This document shows positions 36,034 through 43,523 of a stretch of 64,000 nt of DNA, one piece after another (position 1 is the first letter of the stretch; every line of letters begins with the position of its first letter). The DNA comes from Actinomycetes bacterium (lineage in GTDB: Bacteria > Actinomycetota > Actinomycetes > Streptosporangiales > Streptosporangiaceae). The notes below the pieces were generated by a model. That model ran no database searches. It was not told the DNA's origin and was given only the letters and a program-made list of their open reading frames with translations. A program made the translations under genes and the position numbers. Location: contig JAJYTD010000011.1 in NCBI GenBank assembly GCA_021793235.1, positions 47,692 to 111,691 on the forward strand, read 5' to 3'.

Positions 36034-36783
36034 ATGATGGCCCCCTCCCACGCCGCCACCGGCCTGCTCACCGGTGTCCTGGCCACTGCCGCGCTCTCCC
36101 CCGTCATGGCCGTCGGGCCGCTGGAACTGGGCGCCGGCGCGGTCATCGGCGCCGGCGCCGCCCTGCTTCCCGACATCGACCACCCGGGGTCGACGGCGAC
36201 CCGGTCGCAGGGGCCGGTCACCTGGCTGCTGTCGGCGGGGGCGCGGCGGCTGTCCGCCGCGGTCTACCGCCGCACCCGCACCCGCGCCGACACGGCGGCC
36301 GATGGCGAGCACCGCTACCTGTGGCACACCCCCGTTGCCGCTGTGGTGACCGGAGGGCTGGTCGGGCTCGGCGGGGCGCTGTCGGTGTGGGTGCTGGCCG
36401 CCGTCCTGTGGTTCACGATCGGTCTGGCGGTGCGCGGCCTCGCCCAAGCGCTGCCCCGCGGAAGGGGCCGGGCCCAGCTGATGAGCTGGCCGGTGGTGGC
36501 CATCACCGCCGCGGCCGCCACCGCGCTGCTGATCTGGGCGGGCGCCTCACCCGGCCCCTATGCCGGGGCGGTCCTCGCCCTCGGAATGGTGGTGCACAGC
36601 CTCGGTGACGCGCTGACCCGCACCGCCGTCCCCCTGGCCTGGCCCGTACCCGTGGGCGGCCGCCGCTGGGCCATGGTCGGCGTGCCGCACCGGCTGCGGT
36701 TCTCCACCGGATCCTGGCCCGAGCACGTCATCCGGTGGGGCTGTATCGCGGGCGCGCCCCTGGCCGCCTTCGCGCTGGTCTGA
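36034..36783 (+). CDS. YdjM-like membrane-bound metal-dependent hydrolase (DUF457)
   Basis: 249 residues with about five hydrophobic segments. The N-terminus SHAATGLLTGVLATAAL and AALLPDIDHPGST carry the His and DxDH residues of the YdjM/DUF457 family of integral-membrane putative metal hydrolases. HRYLWHTPVAAV and MVVHSLGDALT supply further His and Asp residues. Physiological substrates are unknown. ATG 36034 (or 36037) follows GGAG. A family A hairpin begins 15 bp after the stop and probably terminates the transcript. Confidence 0.82.
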   Translation: MMAPSHAATGLLTGVLATAALSPVMAVGPLELGAGAVIGAGAALLPDIDHPGSTATRSQGPVTWLLSAGARRLSAAVYRRTRTRADTAADGEHRYLWHTPVAAVVTGGLVGLGGALSVWVLAAVLWFTIGLAVRGLAQALPRGRGRAQLMSWPVVAITAAAATALLIWAGASPGPYAGAVLALGMVVHSLGDALTRTAVPLAWPVPVGGRRWAMVGVPHRLRFSTGSWPEHVIRWGCIAGAPLAAFALV

Positions 36784-36797
36784 ACGGCTGCACCGCC

Positions 36798-36853
36798 GAT
36801 CTTGACGCTGTGCACCCCTGAAACGCGCGCGAGAGGTGCATAACGTCAAGATC
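36798..36853. repeat. Family A palindromic repeat, copy 2
   Basis: Arms GATCTTGACGCTGTGCACC (36798-36816) and GGTGCATAACGTCAAGATC (36835-36853), with two imperfect pairs and an 18-base loop containing ACGCGCGC. Same orientation as copy 3. Confidence 0.85.
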
Positions 36854-36950
36854 TATTGGTGGTTATGGGGGTGTTCGGGCTGGTCTGACGGGAGCGGCCC
36901 CGATGGGAAGCCCGACGTGTCCGCTGTCGTGCCCAGGTCCACCCTGGTGA

Positions 36951-37001
36951 TTGCGGCAATGGGGCACCCCTCGCTGCGCTCGGAATGCCCCATTGCCGCA
37001 A
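36951..37001. repeat. Family B palindromic repeat, copy 1
   Basis: Perfect 16-bp arms TTGCGGCAATGGGGCA (36951-36966) and TGCCCCATTGCCGCAA (36986-37001) with a 19-base loop containing CTCGCTGCGCTCG. Confidence 0.85.
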
Positions 37002-37120
37002 CCCCCGTGACCGCCCCCGCCGACACAGAAGCGTCGACGGGGGAAAGCGGACGCCCCTACAATCTCACCGTGGTTCCGCCCGACGGCGGGATCCTGAAGG
37101 AGCGAGCACGAGAAGAGACA

Positions 37121-37447
37121 TTGACGAACGAGACCGGAAGCGTCCTCAAGCGGACGTCCGCATTCGCCTACACTTTGGTCACACACGATGGACAGCACAC
37201 CGTCGATTTCCACTGCGACCAGTTCATCGGCCACGTCACCATCAAGGTCGACGGCGCTCTGATAACCACGGCAGAGTTGCCGCACGTGGGATTTTCCCGC
37301 ACCAAGAAATTCGAATTCGACATCGGCAGGACCACGAGATACCGCATCACCATCGAGATGACGCGCAAGCTCGCCTTCGCCGGTTTCCGACCCCTGCACT
37401 ACCGGATCCTCATCGATGGCGTGCACGTGACATCGTTCGAGCGCTGA
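37121..37447 (+). CDS. Small hypothetical protein, possibly FAIM-like beta fold
   Basis: 108 residues from TTG 37121, with GAAGAG just upstream. The sequence alternates short beta strands: FAYTLVTHDGQHTVDFHCDQ, GHVTIKVDGALITT, KFEFDIGRTTRYRITIEM, LHYRILIDGVHVTSFER. The final YRILIDG with a preceding hydrophobic strand resembles the end of FAIM1-type beta domains, but this is a weak visual match. G+C is lower than in neighbours, with AAA/GAA/ATA codons, which suggests recent acquisition. It lies between two family A repeats. TTG is the only start with a plausible site. Confidence 0.55.
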   Translation: MTNETGSVLKRTSAFAYTLVTHDGQHTVDFHCDQFIGHVTIKVDGALITTAELPHVGFSRTKKFEFDIGRTTRYRITIEMTRKLAFAGFRPLHYRILIDGVHVTSFER

Positions 37448-37590
37448 AGGGTCTTCTCCCTGCCGCGCGCAGAGTGCGTCCGAGGCCGGAAGCGGCCATG
37501 CGCCGAGCCGGGCACCGACCGTGCTCTTCTGCCCCTCCCGGACGCGGAATCGGGAAATACGTTCACGGCCGATCATCCGGGGAGGTTTCC

Positions 37591-37944
37591 TCACCCCTCG
37601 GCGTCGTAGGCGGCGACCAGGCGCTTGGGCGCTTTGTGCCGCCACGCTTTGCCGACCAGCTCTTCCATGTGTCCGGCCGCAACCCTGCTCAGGTCGACTC
37701 GCAGCCCGACGAAGATCCGGCCGTTGGCGTTGCGCCACACCTCTTCGAACCCTTCCGGTTCGGCCGCCACCACCGCTTCCGCCTCCGCCTGGTCCACGGA
37801 CACGATCGCGGTTGCGCCGCCCTTCTCCACGCCGGCGAAGGGCTTTCCCCTGACCTTGAAGGAAGGCAGCCTGAAATGCGTGGCCTCCTCCACTTCGGGC
37901 AGCGCGGTGGCCCAGCGGCGGATGTCCTCAAGTCCGATCGACAC
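37591..37944 (-). CDS. MmcQ/YjbR family protein
   Basis: 117 residues, family text DIRRWATALPEVEEATHFRLPSFKVRGKPFAGVEKGG...EVWRNANGRIFVGLRVDLSRVAAGHMEELVGKAWRHKAPKRLVAAYD. This is the CyaY-like double-wing fold of MmcQ/YjbR proteins, thought to bind DNA, though not firmly shown. GTG 37944 follows AGGAGG at ideal spacing. It overlaps the 3' end of the upstream small gene by 17 nt, so the two are probably translationally coupled. Confidence 0.88.
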   Translation of the reverse strand: MSIGLEDIRRWATALPEVEEATHFRLPSFKVRGKPFAGVEKGGATAIVSVDQAEAEAVVAAEPEGFEEVWRNANGRIFVGLRVDLSRVAAGHMEELVGKAWRHKAPKRLVAAYDAEG

Positions 37945-38239
37945 GGTGACCTCCTACGGTGCGGGCGGGCAGATCGGCGAGTCCGACCAGCGCGATCGCC
38001 TCGATCCTGAACCTCTCGATGTCCTGGTAGCGCTCCGGCAGATTACCGCGCACCAGGAAGAACTTCACGGTCGTGCCGTGGGTGAGGAAGCCGTCGTCGA
38101 CGCCGGTGATGACCACCGCGCGCAGACCCTGCGCCTCGGGCAGGTCCCGCGCCCGCCGCAGACACGCGCCGGCGAAGCCGAAACCGCGGGACACGACCCT
38201 GTTCAGGTAGGTGTCGCTGCCGATCTTGACGCTGTGCAC
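37928..38239 (-). CDS. Hypothetical protein starting inside a family A repeat
   Basis: 103 residues from GTG 38239. I do not recognise it. The core reads GFGFAGACLRRARDLPEAQG, then LRAVVITGVDDGFLTHGTT and VKFFLVRGNLPERYQDIERF, which looks like a real alpha/beta protein fragment. Its first six codons come from the left arm of family A repeat copy 3 and no ribosome-binding site precedes them, so the original N-terminus may have been cut off by the repeat. An internal GTG in RVVSRGF is an alternative start. It overlaps the YjbR gene by 17 nt. Confidence 0.5.
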   Translation of the reverse strand: MHSVKIGSDTYLNRVVSRGFGFAGACLRRARDLPEAQGLRAVVITGVDDGFLTHGTTVKFFLVRGNLPERYQDIERFRIEAIALVGLADLPARTVGGHRVDRT

Positions 38240-38276
38240 TCCTCACGCGCGTTCTAGGGTGCATAACGTCAAGATC
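38222..38276. repeat. Family A palindromic repeat, copy 3
   Basis: Arms GATCTTGACGCTGTGCACT (38222-38240) and GGTGCATAACGTCAAGATC (38258-38276), loop with CACGCGCG. Closest to copy 2 and in the same orientation. Confidence 0.85.
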
Positions 38277-38315
38277 GTCGCGGGAAACCGGCGGCTGCGC
38301 GGGCCCGGGCGGCGC

Positions 38316-38573
38316 TCACTTCCGGCCATCCTCCGGGGCGTCGGTTCTCTCCGCGTCCTCCGCCTCCTCCTCATCGGAAGAGCGTTTGGGCGGCCTCCCC
38401 CTGCGGGGGAGGCCGCCCACGCTGCGGGGCATGCGGCCGGAGTCGGACAGGGCGCGGCGGAGGAGGAACTCGATCTGGGCGTTGGTGCTGCGCAGCTCGT
38501 CACCGGCCCAGCGCGCGAGTGCGTCGTGCACGGCCGGGTCGAGGCGCAGCAGGATCTTCTTCCGCTCGGCCAC
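38316..38573 (-). CDS. Small RHH/Arc-type DNA-binding-like protein
   Basis: 85 residues. The N-terminus AERKKILLRLDPAVHDALARWAGDELRSTNAQIEFLLRRAL has the ribbon-helix-helix pattern (strand ILLRL, helix VHDALARWA, helix NAQIEFLLRRAL) of Arc/HicB-type antitoxins. The rest is a charged tail (RRGRPPKRSSDEEEAEDAERTD). GTG 38573 begins 17 bp after the stop of the SPFH gene, so they form one operon. No toxin gene is adjacent, so a regulator of the SPFH operon is more likely than an antitoxin. Confidence 0.7.
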   Translation of the reverse strand: MAERKKILLRLDPAVHDALARWAGDELRSTNAQIEFLLRRALSDSGRMPRSVGGLPRRGRPPKRSSDEEEAEDAERTDAPEDGRK

Positions 38574-38590
38574 AGTGTTGTCTGCCGTTC

Positions 38591-39544
38591 CTACTGGTAG
38601 AGCGATCCCGAGTTCACGACCGGGGTGGCCGGACGGTCCGAGCACAGCACCACGAGGAGGTTGCTGACCATAGTGGCCTTGCGTTCCTCGTCCAAGTCCA
38701 CGACATCCTCCTCCGACAGCTTCTGCAGTGCCTGGTCCACCATGCCGACGGCGCCCTCGACGATCTGCCGGCGGGCGGCGACGACTGCGCTGGCCTGCTG
38801 CCGCTGCAGCATGGCCTGCGCGATCTCCTGTGCGTAGGCGAGGTGGGTGAAGCGGGCCTCGACGATGTGCACACCGGCGGACTCGACCCGCTCGGTGATC
38901 TCCTGGGACATCTGCTCGGTGATCTCCTCGGCGTTGTCCCGCAGGGACAGCACATCCTCCTGGTGGGCATCGTAGGGGTAGCGGTTGGCGATATGCCGTA
39001 CCCCGGCCTCGGTCTGCGTTGACACGAACTGCACGAAGTCGTCGACTTCGAAGGCGGCCCGCGCGGTGTCCCGCACCTGCCACACGACCACCGCGGCGAT
39101 GTCGATCGGGTTGCCGTCGGCGTCGTTGACCTTCATCACCGACGTCTCGTGGTTGCGGACCCGGGTGGAGATCGCCTTGCGCGTGGTGAGCGGGTTGACC
39201 CAGCGCAGCCCGTCCTGGCGGACCGTACCGGTGTAGCGGCCGAGGAACTGGATGACCCGCGCCTCGTTGGGGGCGACGATGGTCAGCCCGGCTCCGACAA
39301 CGAGCGCGGCGAGCGCGAGAAGGACACCCGCCCCGAGGAGGGCGCCCGGCCCGAGGACCTGCGGCCCCTCGCCATCGGCACTGACGATGCCACCGATTCC
39401 GACGATGAACAGGGCTATTCCGGCGAGGATGCCGATGAGGCAGGCGAGTGCGACGGGGAGTCCCTTGGTGCCGAACGCGGGGCGTTCGCGGTACTGCGGC
39501 TCGGGCATGTCGACGCCTGGCGCGGGTTCGGTCCGGGTGTTCAT
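38591..39544 (-). CDS. SPFH/Band 7 membrane protein
   Basis: 317 residues. Two membrane segments near the N-terminus ([25 protein letters not shown] and [22 protein letters not shown]) precede the SPFH domain, [50 protein letters not shown], and its helical continuation with [27 protein letters not shown]. The C-terminal [29 protein letters not shown] is the coiled segment of the slipin/flotillin group. These proteins form membrane microdomain scaffolds. ATG 39544 has GAGGAG five bases upstream. It is co-transcribed with the small RHH gene and divergent from the PH-domain genes. Confidence 0.88.
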   Translation of the reverse strand: MNTRTEPAPGVDMPEPQYRERPAFGTKGLPVALACLIGILAGIALFIVGIGGIVSADGEGPQVLGPGALLGAGVLLALAALVVGAGLTIVAPNEARVIQFLGRYTGTVRQDGLRWVNPLTTRKAISTRVRNHETSVMKVNDADGNPIDIAAVVVWQVRDTARAAFEVDDFVQFVSTQTEAGVRHIANRYPYDAHQEDVLSLRDNAEEITEQMSQEITERVESAGVHIVEARFTHLAYAQEIAQAMLQRQQASAVVAARRQIVEGAVGMVDQALQKLSEEDVVDLDEERKATMVSNLLVVLCSDRPATPVVNSGSLYQ

Positions 39545-39600
39545 CAGCACTCCTCGGGGGTGTGACCGTTCAGACTACTTGATGACACTAGCATAGCATT

Positions 39601-39610
39601 GTGATATCAC
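39601..39610. promoter_or_regulatory. Palindrome GTGATATCAC in a divergent promoter
   Basis: Perfect 10-bp palindrome in the AT-rich 100-bp gap between the SPFH and PH-domain genes. The neighbouring RHH protein is a natural candidate binder. Confidence 0.45.
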
Positions 39611-39647
39611 TTTTTTAGGACGACCCATGGAGAAGCGTGGAGAAGCA

Positions 39648-40217
39648 ATGACGGCAGAACACACGGCACAGCGGCCACCGGACCGTCCCGCGCCGCAGCC
39701 CCGCACCCCGACCCAGCCCCGCCTGCGTCCACCCCGCCACCGGGTCGAGCGCCGCGCCATCGCGCACTGGACCCTGCGCGCCCTCGCCGCCGCCGTCCCC
39801 GCGGTCGCGCTGCCCGCGGCCGCCGCGGTGGCACTCGACCTGTTCGGCGTCCTGCCCTGGGCGGTGCCCTGGCTGTGGGCGGCCGCAGCCGTGATCGCCG
39901 TCCCGGCGCTGGCCGTCACCCTGGCCATGCCGCTGTGGCGGTACCGGGTGCACCGCTGGGAGGTCACCGACGACGCCGTCTACACCGCCTCCGGCTGGCT
40001 GTGGCAGGAGTGGCGGATCGCCCCCATGTCGCGCATCCAGACCGTGGACACCGACCGCGGCCCCCTGCAGCGGCCGCTCGGCCTGTCCACCCTCACCGTG
40101 ACCACCGCCTCGGCCGCGGGGCCGCTGCGCATCGACGGCCTGGCCGCCGAGCGCGCCGCCGCGCTGGCCCGGCGCCTGACCGAGGCCACTCAGGCCGTGC
40201 CCGGCGACGCGACGTGA
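39648..40217 (+). CDS. Membrane PH-domain (bPH2, YdbS-like) protein
   Basis: 189 residues. A Pro/Arg-rich cytoplasmic start is followed by two membrane segments (WTLRALAAAVPAVALPAAAAVAL and WLWAAAAVIAVPALAVTLAMPL). The single bPH2 domain runs RYRVHRWEVTDDAVYTASGWLWQEWRIAPMSRIQTVDTDRGPLQRPLGLSTLTVTTAS. It resembles YdbS, which works with YdbT. ATG 39648 follows GGAG; ATG 39627 with AGGA is nearly as good. The next gene, encoding the YdbT-like partner, follows immediately. Confidence 0.85.
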   Translation: MTAEHTAQRPPDRPAPQPRTPTQPRLRPPRHRVERRAIAHWTLRALAAAVPAVALPAAAAVALDLFGVLPWAVPWLWAAAAVIAVPALAVTLAMPLWRYRVHRWEVTDDAVYTASGWLWQEWRIAPMSRIQTVDTDRGPLQRPLGLSTLTVTTASAAGPLRIDGLAAERAAALARRLTEATQAVPGDAT

Positions 40218-40231
40218 AGGACGTGCAGAAG

Positions 40232-41857
40232 ATGACCGGCACCACCGAAACGACCGGCCCCGTTCAGACCGGTGCTCGCACCCCAGCCGATCCCGGCGCG
40301 ACCGATACAGCCGGCGCGGCCGGCGGCGCACCGCCCGACCACCTCGCCACCGCGGAGCCGTGGCGGCGGCTGAGTCCGCTCACCATGCGGATGAGCGCGG
40401 CGGCCGCCACCGCGCTCATCGGCGCGCCGGCCCTGATCGGCGCCGCCATCACCGCTTTCATCGGCGTATTCGCGCCATGGGGCGGGCTCATCCTGCTGGC
40501 CGGCGCGCTCCTCATCGCCGCCCTGGTCGGCTACGCGGTGCTCCGCTACCGTCTCACCCGGTACCGGGTGAGCGACGGGCGGATGGAGATGTACTCCGGC
40601 ATCGTCTCCCGCAACCACAGCTCCCTTCCGCGCGACCGCATCCGCAGCGTCGACGTCGCGGCTCCGCTGTGGGCGCGCCCTTTCGGCCTGCGCCGGGTCA
40701 CGGTCGGCACCGGCGAGGACGCCGACACCGACGACCAGCTCACCCTTGCCATGGTCACCGTCGAGGAGGCCGACCGGCTGCGCGGGACACTGCTCGACCG
40801 CGCCCCCTTTGGCGCGTCCTCGGGCGCGGCCGCGGACTCCGCGGCGCTCCTCGCATCGATGCGCCCCGCGTGGTTCGAGTACGGCGCCTTGTCCGGGGGC
40901 CCGCTCGCGGTGGGCTACGGTGTGCTCGCCGCGGTGATCGGCGGCGCCGCGCAGTTCGGCGGCACCTTCTACGCCCAGCTGGCGCCCGAGCTGTACGACC
41001 AGGTCATGCGGCACCTGGTGGTGTCGGTGGCCACCGCGGGCCTGGGCGCGATCGCCTTCGGTACGTTCATTGCCCTCGCCGTGCACACCGAGGCCTGGTG
41101 GGGCTACCGGCTGACCCGCGAGCCCAACGGCACGCTGCTCGTCAAGCGCGGCCTGCTCAACCTGTCCTCGGTGTCCATCGAGGAGAAGCGGCTGCGCGGC
41201 GTCGAGCTGCGCGAGTACCTGCCGCTGCGCTGGTTCGGGGCGGCGTCGGTGGCCGCCGTCGCCTCCGGGCTGGGCGAGGAGGACCACAAATCGGGCCTGG
41301 TTCCCAAGCGCGCCCTGTCGCCGGAGCTGCCGCGCGCGGAGGCGGTGCGAGTCGCCGGAGCGGCGCTGCGCGGCCCCGGATTCCCCGAACTGGCCGCGCA
41401 CCCGCGGGCTGCCTTGCGCCGCAGGCTCGTCCGCGCGGCGGCTGCTGTGCCCATCGTCGCCGCGGCGGCGGGCACCGCGGCCTGGTTCGTTCCGCCGGTG
41501 TCGGCGGCGGGCGCGGTCCTCATCGCGGCGGCGGCCGGAGTGCTCACCGCCCTCGTCGCGGTGCCCTACGCGGTGGGCTGCTACCGCGGGCTGGGCCACG
41601 GCATCAGCGGCGACTTCCTCTACCTGCGCCGGGGCATGGCGGCCAGGTCGACGGTGGCGCTGAAGCGGGGCGCGATCATCGGCTGGACGGTGCGCAGGTC
41701 GCCCTTCCAGCGCCGGGCCGGCCTGTCCACGCTGGGCGCGATGGTCGCGGCAGGCGGCGGCCTGCACCGCGCCCCCGACATCGGCCACGGGCGCGGCCTC
41801 GCCCTCGCGGACGAGGCCGTACCGGACCTGCTCGCCCCGTTCCTGGTCCGCTCCTGA
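40232..41857 (+). CDS. Membrane protein with multiple bPH2 domains (YdbT-like)
   Basis: 541 residues with three PH_2-type segments, each after membrane helices: RLTRYRVSDGRMEMYSGIVSRNHSSLPRDRIRSVDVAAPLWARPFGLRRVTVGTG, then GYRLTREPNGTLLVKRGLLNLSSVSIEEKRLRGVELREYLPLRWFGAASV, then LGHGISGDFLYLRRGMAARSTVALKRGAIIGWTVRRSPFQRRAGLSTL. Together with the preceding gene it forms the YdbS-YdbT pair described in Bacillus; the role there is membrane-associated stress tolerance. A start at GTG 40214 would overlap the upstream stop (GTGA); ATG 40232 has GAAGGA upstream. Confidence 0.87.
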   Translation: MTGTTETTGPVQTGARTPADPGATDTAGAAGGAPPDHLATAEPWRRLSPLTMRMSAAAATALIGAPALIGAAITAFIGVFAPWGGLILLAGALLIAALVGYAVLRYRLTRYRVSDGRMEMYSGIVSRNHSSLPRDRIRSVDVAAPLWARPFGLRRVTVGTGEDADTDDQLTLAMVTVEEADRLRGTLLDRAPFGASSGAAADSAALLASMRPAWFEYGALSGGPLAVGYGVLAAVIGGAAQFGGTFYAQLAPELYDQVMRHLVVSVATAGLGAIAFGTFIALAVHTEAWWGYRLTREPNGTLLVKRGLLNLSSVSIEEKRLRGVELREYLPLRWFGAASVAAVASGLGEEDHKSGLVPKRALSPELPRAEAVRVAGAALRGPGFPELAAHPRAALRRRLVRAAAAVPIVAAAAGTAAWFVPPVSAAGAVLIAAAAGVLTALVAVPYAVGCYRGLGHGISGDFLYLRRGMAARSTVALKRGAIIGWTVRRSPFQRRAGLSTLGAMVAAGGGLHRAPDIGHGRGLALADEAVPDLLAPFLVRS

Positions 41858-41959
41858 GGAGCGGGGCGGGCCCCTTCCGTTGGGAAGGCGAGGGACGCCG
41901 CGGCCGTCTGCGCGTATGAGCTCCCACCTCATGGTCACCATGCGGGACCTGGCCGGCGA

Positions 41960-42220
41960 TCAGGCACGGTTTTCCCAAGGCCGCGTGGTACCGCTGTCGG
42001 GGGTGGGAGCTTCCATCCCTTCGATGGTGACCGCGATCCCTTCGTCACCGCCCTCGTCGACGCGGTGCACGGTGATGGTGCGGTGCCCGGCCTCACCACT
42101 GTCACCGGCATCGGCACGGACCACCTCGATTCCAGGACGAGCTCGATGGCGCCCCTCCAGGTACTCCTCGTCTCTCCTCGCCTGCGGTGCGAAGACGTCG
42201 ACGAACCCGCCCTTCCCCAT
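41960..42220 (-). CDS. Possible small hypothetical protein
   Basis: 86 residues from ATG 42220. The text GFVDVFAPQARRDEEYLEGRHRARPGIEVVRADAGDSGEAGHRTITVHRV is loosely like small actinomycete DUF6191-type proteins (an FxPxxRxxEE start and an acidic middle). There is no clear ribosome-binding site, and a third of the sequence is low complexity. A hairpin sits upstream rather than downstream. I keep it as a doubtful gene. Confidence 0.35.
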   Translation of the reverse strand: MGKGGFVDVFAPQARRDEEYLEGRHRARPGIEVVRADAGDSGEAGHRTITVHRVDEGGDEGIAVTIEGMEAPTPDSGTTRPWENRA

Positions 42221-42266
42221 CCGCGGGTAGGCGGTGCAGCCGAGGGTGCCGCGGGCGGCGGCCCGT

Positions 42267-42288
42267 CTGCCTCCCCCTAGGGAGGCAG
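42267..42288. terminator. Perfect hairpin CTGCCTCCC/GGGAGGCAG
   Basis: Nine-base stem with a 4-base loop CCTA. It lies downstream of the minus-strand gene ending at 42487 and could terminate it. Confidence 0.5.
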
Positions 42289-42486
42289 CGGTTTCACCCG
42301 CGCGCGGGAGGCGGTGACGGCCTCCCCGGAAGTGTCCGCGCTCCTATGGCCGCAGACGCCCACGGGGTGTGGACCGCCTGCGCCCGTAGCCGCCCGCGGA
42401 CCTATCCAGCGAGGCGTTCGAGTACTCGCCGTACCCGAACGGGGCCAAGCGTGCGTGGACCGGTTCGGGAAAAAGCGAGGAGCCCG

Positions 42487-42909
42487 TCACCTGTCCCGGT
42501 GCGTGTTGAGGCTGTCGGCCCAGGCCTGCGCGAGCTCCCTGGTCCACCAGAAACGGACCGGGACCGGCGCGCCGCCGTGGAGCGACCGCCAGGGCTTGAC
42601 GAGCTGACGCAGGACGTCCGCCGAGTAGACCGGCCGGGCACGGAAGTCGGTGAAGCGGTCGACCGGTTGGACCACCCTGCACCACTGCCGTCCGCGCGAG
42701 CCCCGGCGCCGGCCGAGCACCATGACCTTCTCCCCTCCGTCCCCCCACTGCGGGGGCACGATCCAGACCTTGGCTCCGACCGCGAAGTGCCGGACGCCGG
42801 ACCGGAACCGGTCCGCCTCGGCGACGTTCGCGACCAGGCACCACGCCAGGGGGCCGTCCTGCTCGGCCTCCCCCGGCAAAGAGGTGTCGGGACCTGGCGA
42901 CTCGGCCAT
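42487..42909 (-). CDS. Hypothetical protein
   Basis: 140 residues from ATG 42909, with GGAGGGAG upstream. I do not recognise the family. The protein is soluble with a compact beta-rich centre: GPLAWCLVANVAEADRFRSGVRHFAVGAKVWIVPPQWGDGGEKVMVLGRRRGSRGRQWCRVVQPVDRF, followed by a helical, Trp-rich end (VRFWWTRELAQAWADSL). The VGAKVWIVPPQWGDG...VLGRRR text suggests a small SH3-like or ribosomal-KOW-like barrel. No functional statement can be made. The gene to its right (43001-43225, same strand) lies 91 bp upstream. Confidence 0.65.
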   Translation of the reverse strand: MAESPGPDTSLPGEAEQDGPLAWCLVANVAEADRFRSGVRHFAVGAKVWIVPPQWGDGGEKVMVLGRRRGSRGRQWCRVVQPVDRFTDFRARPVYSADVLRQLVKPWRSLHGGAPVPVRFWWTRELAQAWADSLNTHRDR

Positions 42910-43000
42910 CACGCTCCCTCCGTCGCGGTTCTCCTCGGTGGGCATCCCCGTCTGCCGCGCCCTCTCGCGCCTGGGCCGTAAGGAAGCAGGAAGCCCCGGC

Positions 43001-43225
43001 TCAGGACTCTACGGCCTCGGTTAAGAAATCCATGGCTCCCCGGACATCGACCGCCTGGGCCGCGTAGGCGCGGACCAGGAGCTCCTCGCTCAGGTAGCGG
43101 TCGTACTTGTCGCGGTGCTTGTCGGCGACCAGCGCCGCGAGTTCGGCCGGGTCGGGCGGCCCCATGGCGACCAGACCGGCCGCGATGTCCCGGAACCGGG
43201 CCGGTCCCATGTCGGGCACCGCCAC
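43001..43225 (-). CDS. Small hypothetical protein, probably leaderless
   Basis: 74 residues from GTG 43225. The sequence VPDMGPARFRDIAAGLVAMGPPDPAELAALVADKHRDKYDRYLSEELLVRAYAAQAVDVRGAMDFLTEAVES is helical and acidic. No ribosome-binding site precedes GTG, but a -10-like TTATAT ends six bases before it, which is the usual geometry of leaderless mRNAs in actinomycetes. The frame is also open to ATG 43285, which would add a Cys/Leu-rich hydrophobic stretch read from AT-rich promoter DNA; I consider that unlikely. The function is unknown. Confidence 0.6.
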   Translation of the reverse strand: MAVPDMGPARFRDIAAGLVAMGPPDPAELAALVADKHRDKYDRYLSEELLVRAYAAQAVDVRGAMDFLTEAVES

Positions 43226-43523
43226 GTACACATATAACACGAGACACAAGAACAAAAAACATCGTTGACTAAGTTCACAAGCCATGCTCTCATAGTGTCC
43301 ATAAACATCTCTACGAGAGTCTCCATCCCCCTGGACGTCCGGCTCCGGTCGAGCCGCGTCCCCTGAAGGACGGTCCGTGTACGGATCACCTCAGTCGGCA
43401 GCGTTCCGATCCCGCGACCGGACGCCGGTGGACTGCGCCGTTCCGGAAATGGGATGAGACATCCCGCGGCTTCCCCGACGACCTTGCACGACTCCGGCAT
43501 TCCCCGACCCTGGAGAATCCGAC
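43226..43523. promoter_or_regulatory. AT-rich divergent promoter region
   Basis: 298 bp between two divergent genes. The part next to 43225 has a run of A/T (43226-43270), unlike the surrounding DNA, including the TTATAT hexamer of the minus-strand leaderless promoter. An imperfect inverted repeat CTCTCATAG/CTACGAGAG lies around 43287-43320. Confidence 0.4.

Larger units (their letters stand above)
36784..37120. other. Intergenic region carrying one copy of each palindromic repeat family
   Basis: 337 bp between the DUF457 gene and the 108-residue gene. It contains family A copy 2 (36798-36853) and family B copy 1 (36951-37001). No coding sequence is convincing before TTG 37121. Confidence 0.6.
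41858..42486. other. Gap between PH-domain and hypothetical genes
   Basis: About 630 bp. It contains one possible small minus-strand gene (41960-42220) and a perfect hairpin (42267-42288). Nothing else is convincing; 42290-42486 appears non-coding. Confidence 0.4.

Noticed and set aside
38316..38573. Toxin-antitoxin module
   Set aside because: The RHH-type protein is antitoxin-like, but no toxin gene is adjacent; its neighbour is an SPFH protein.
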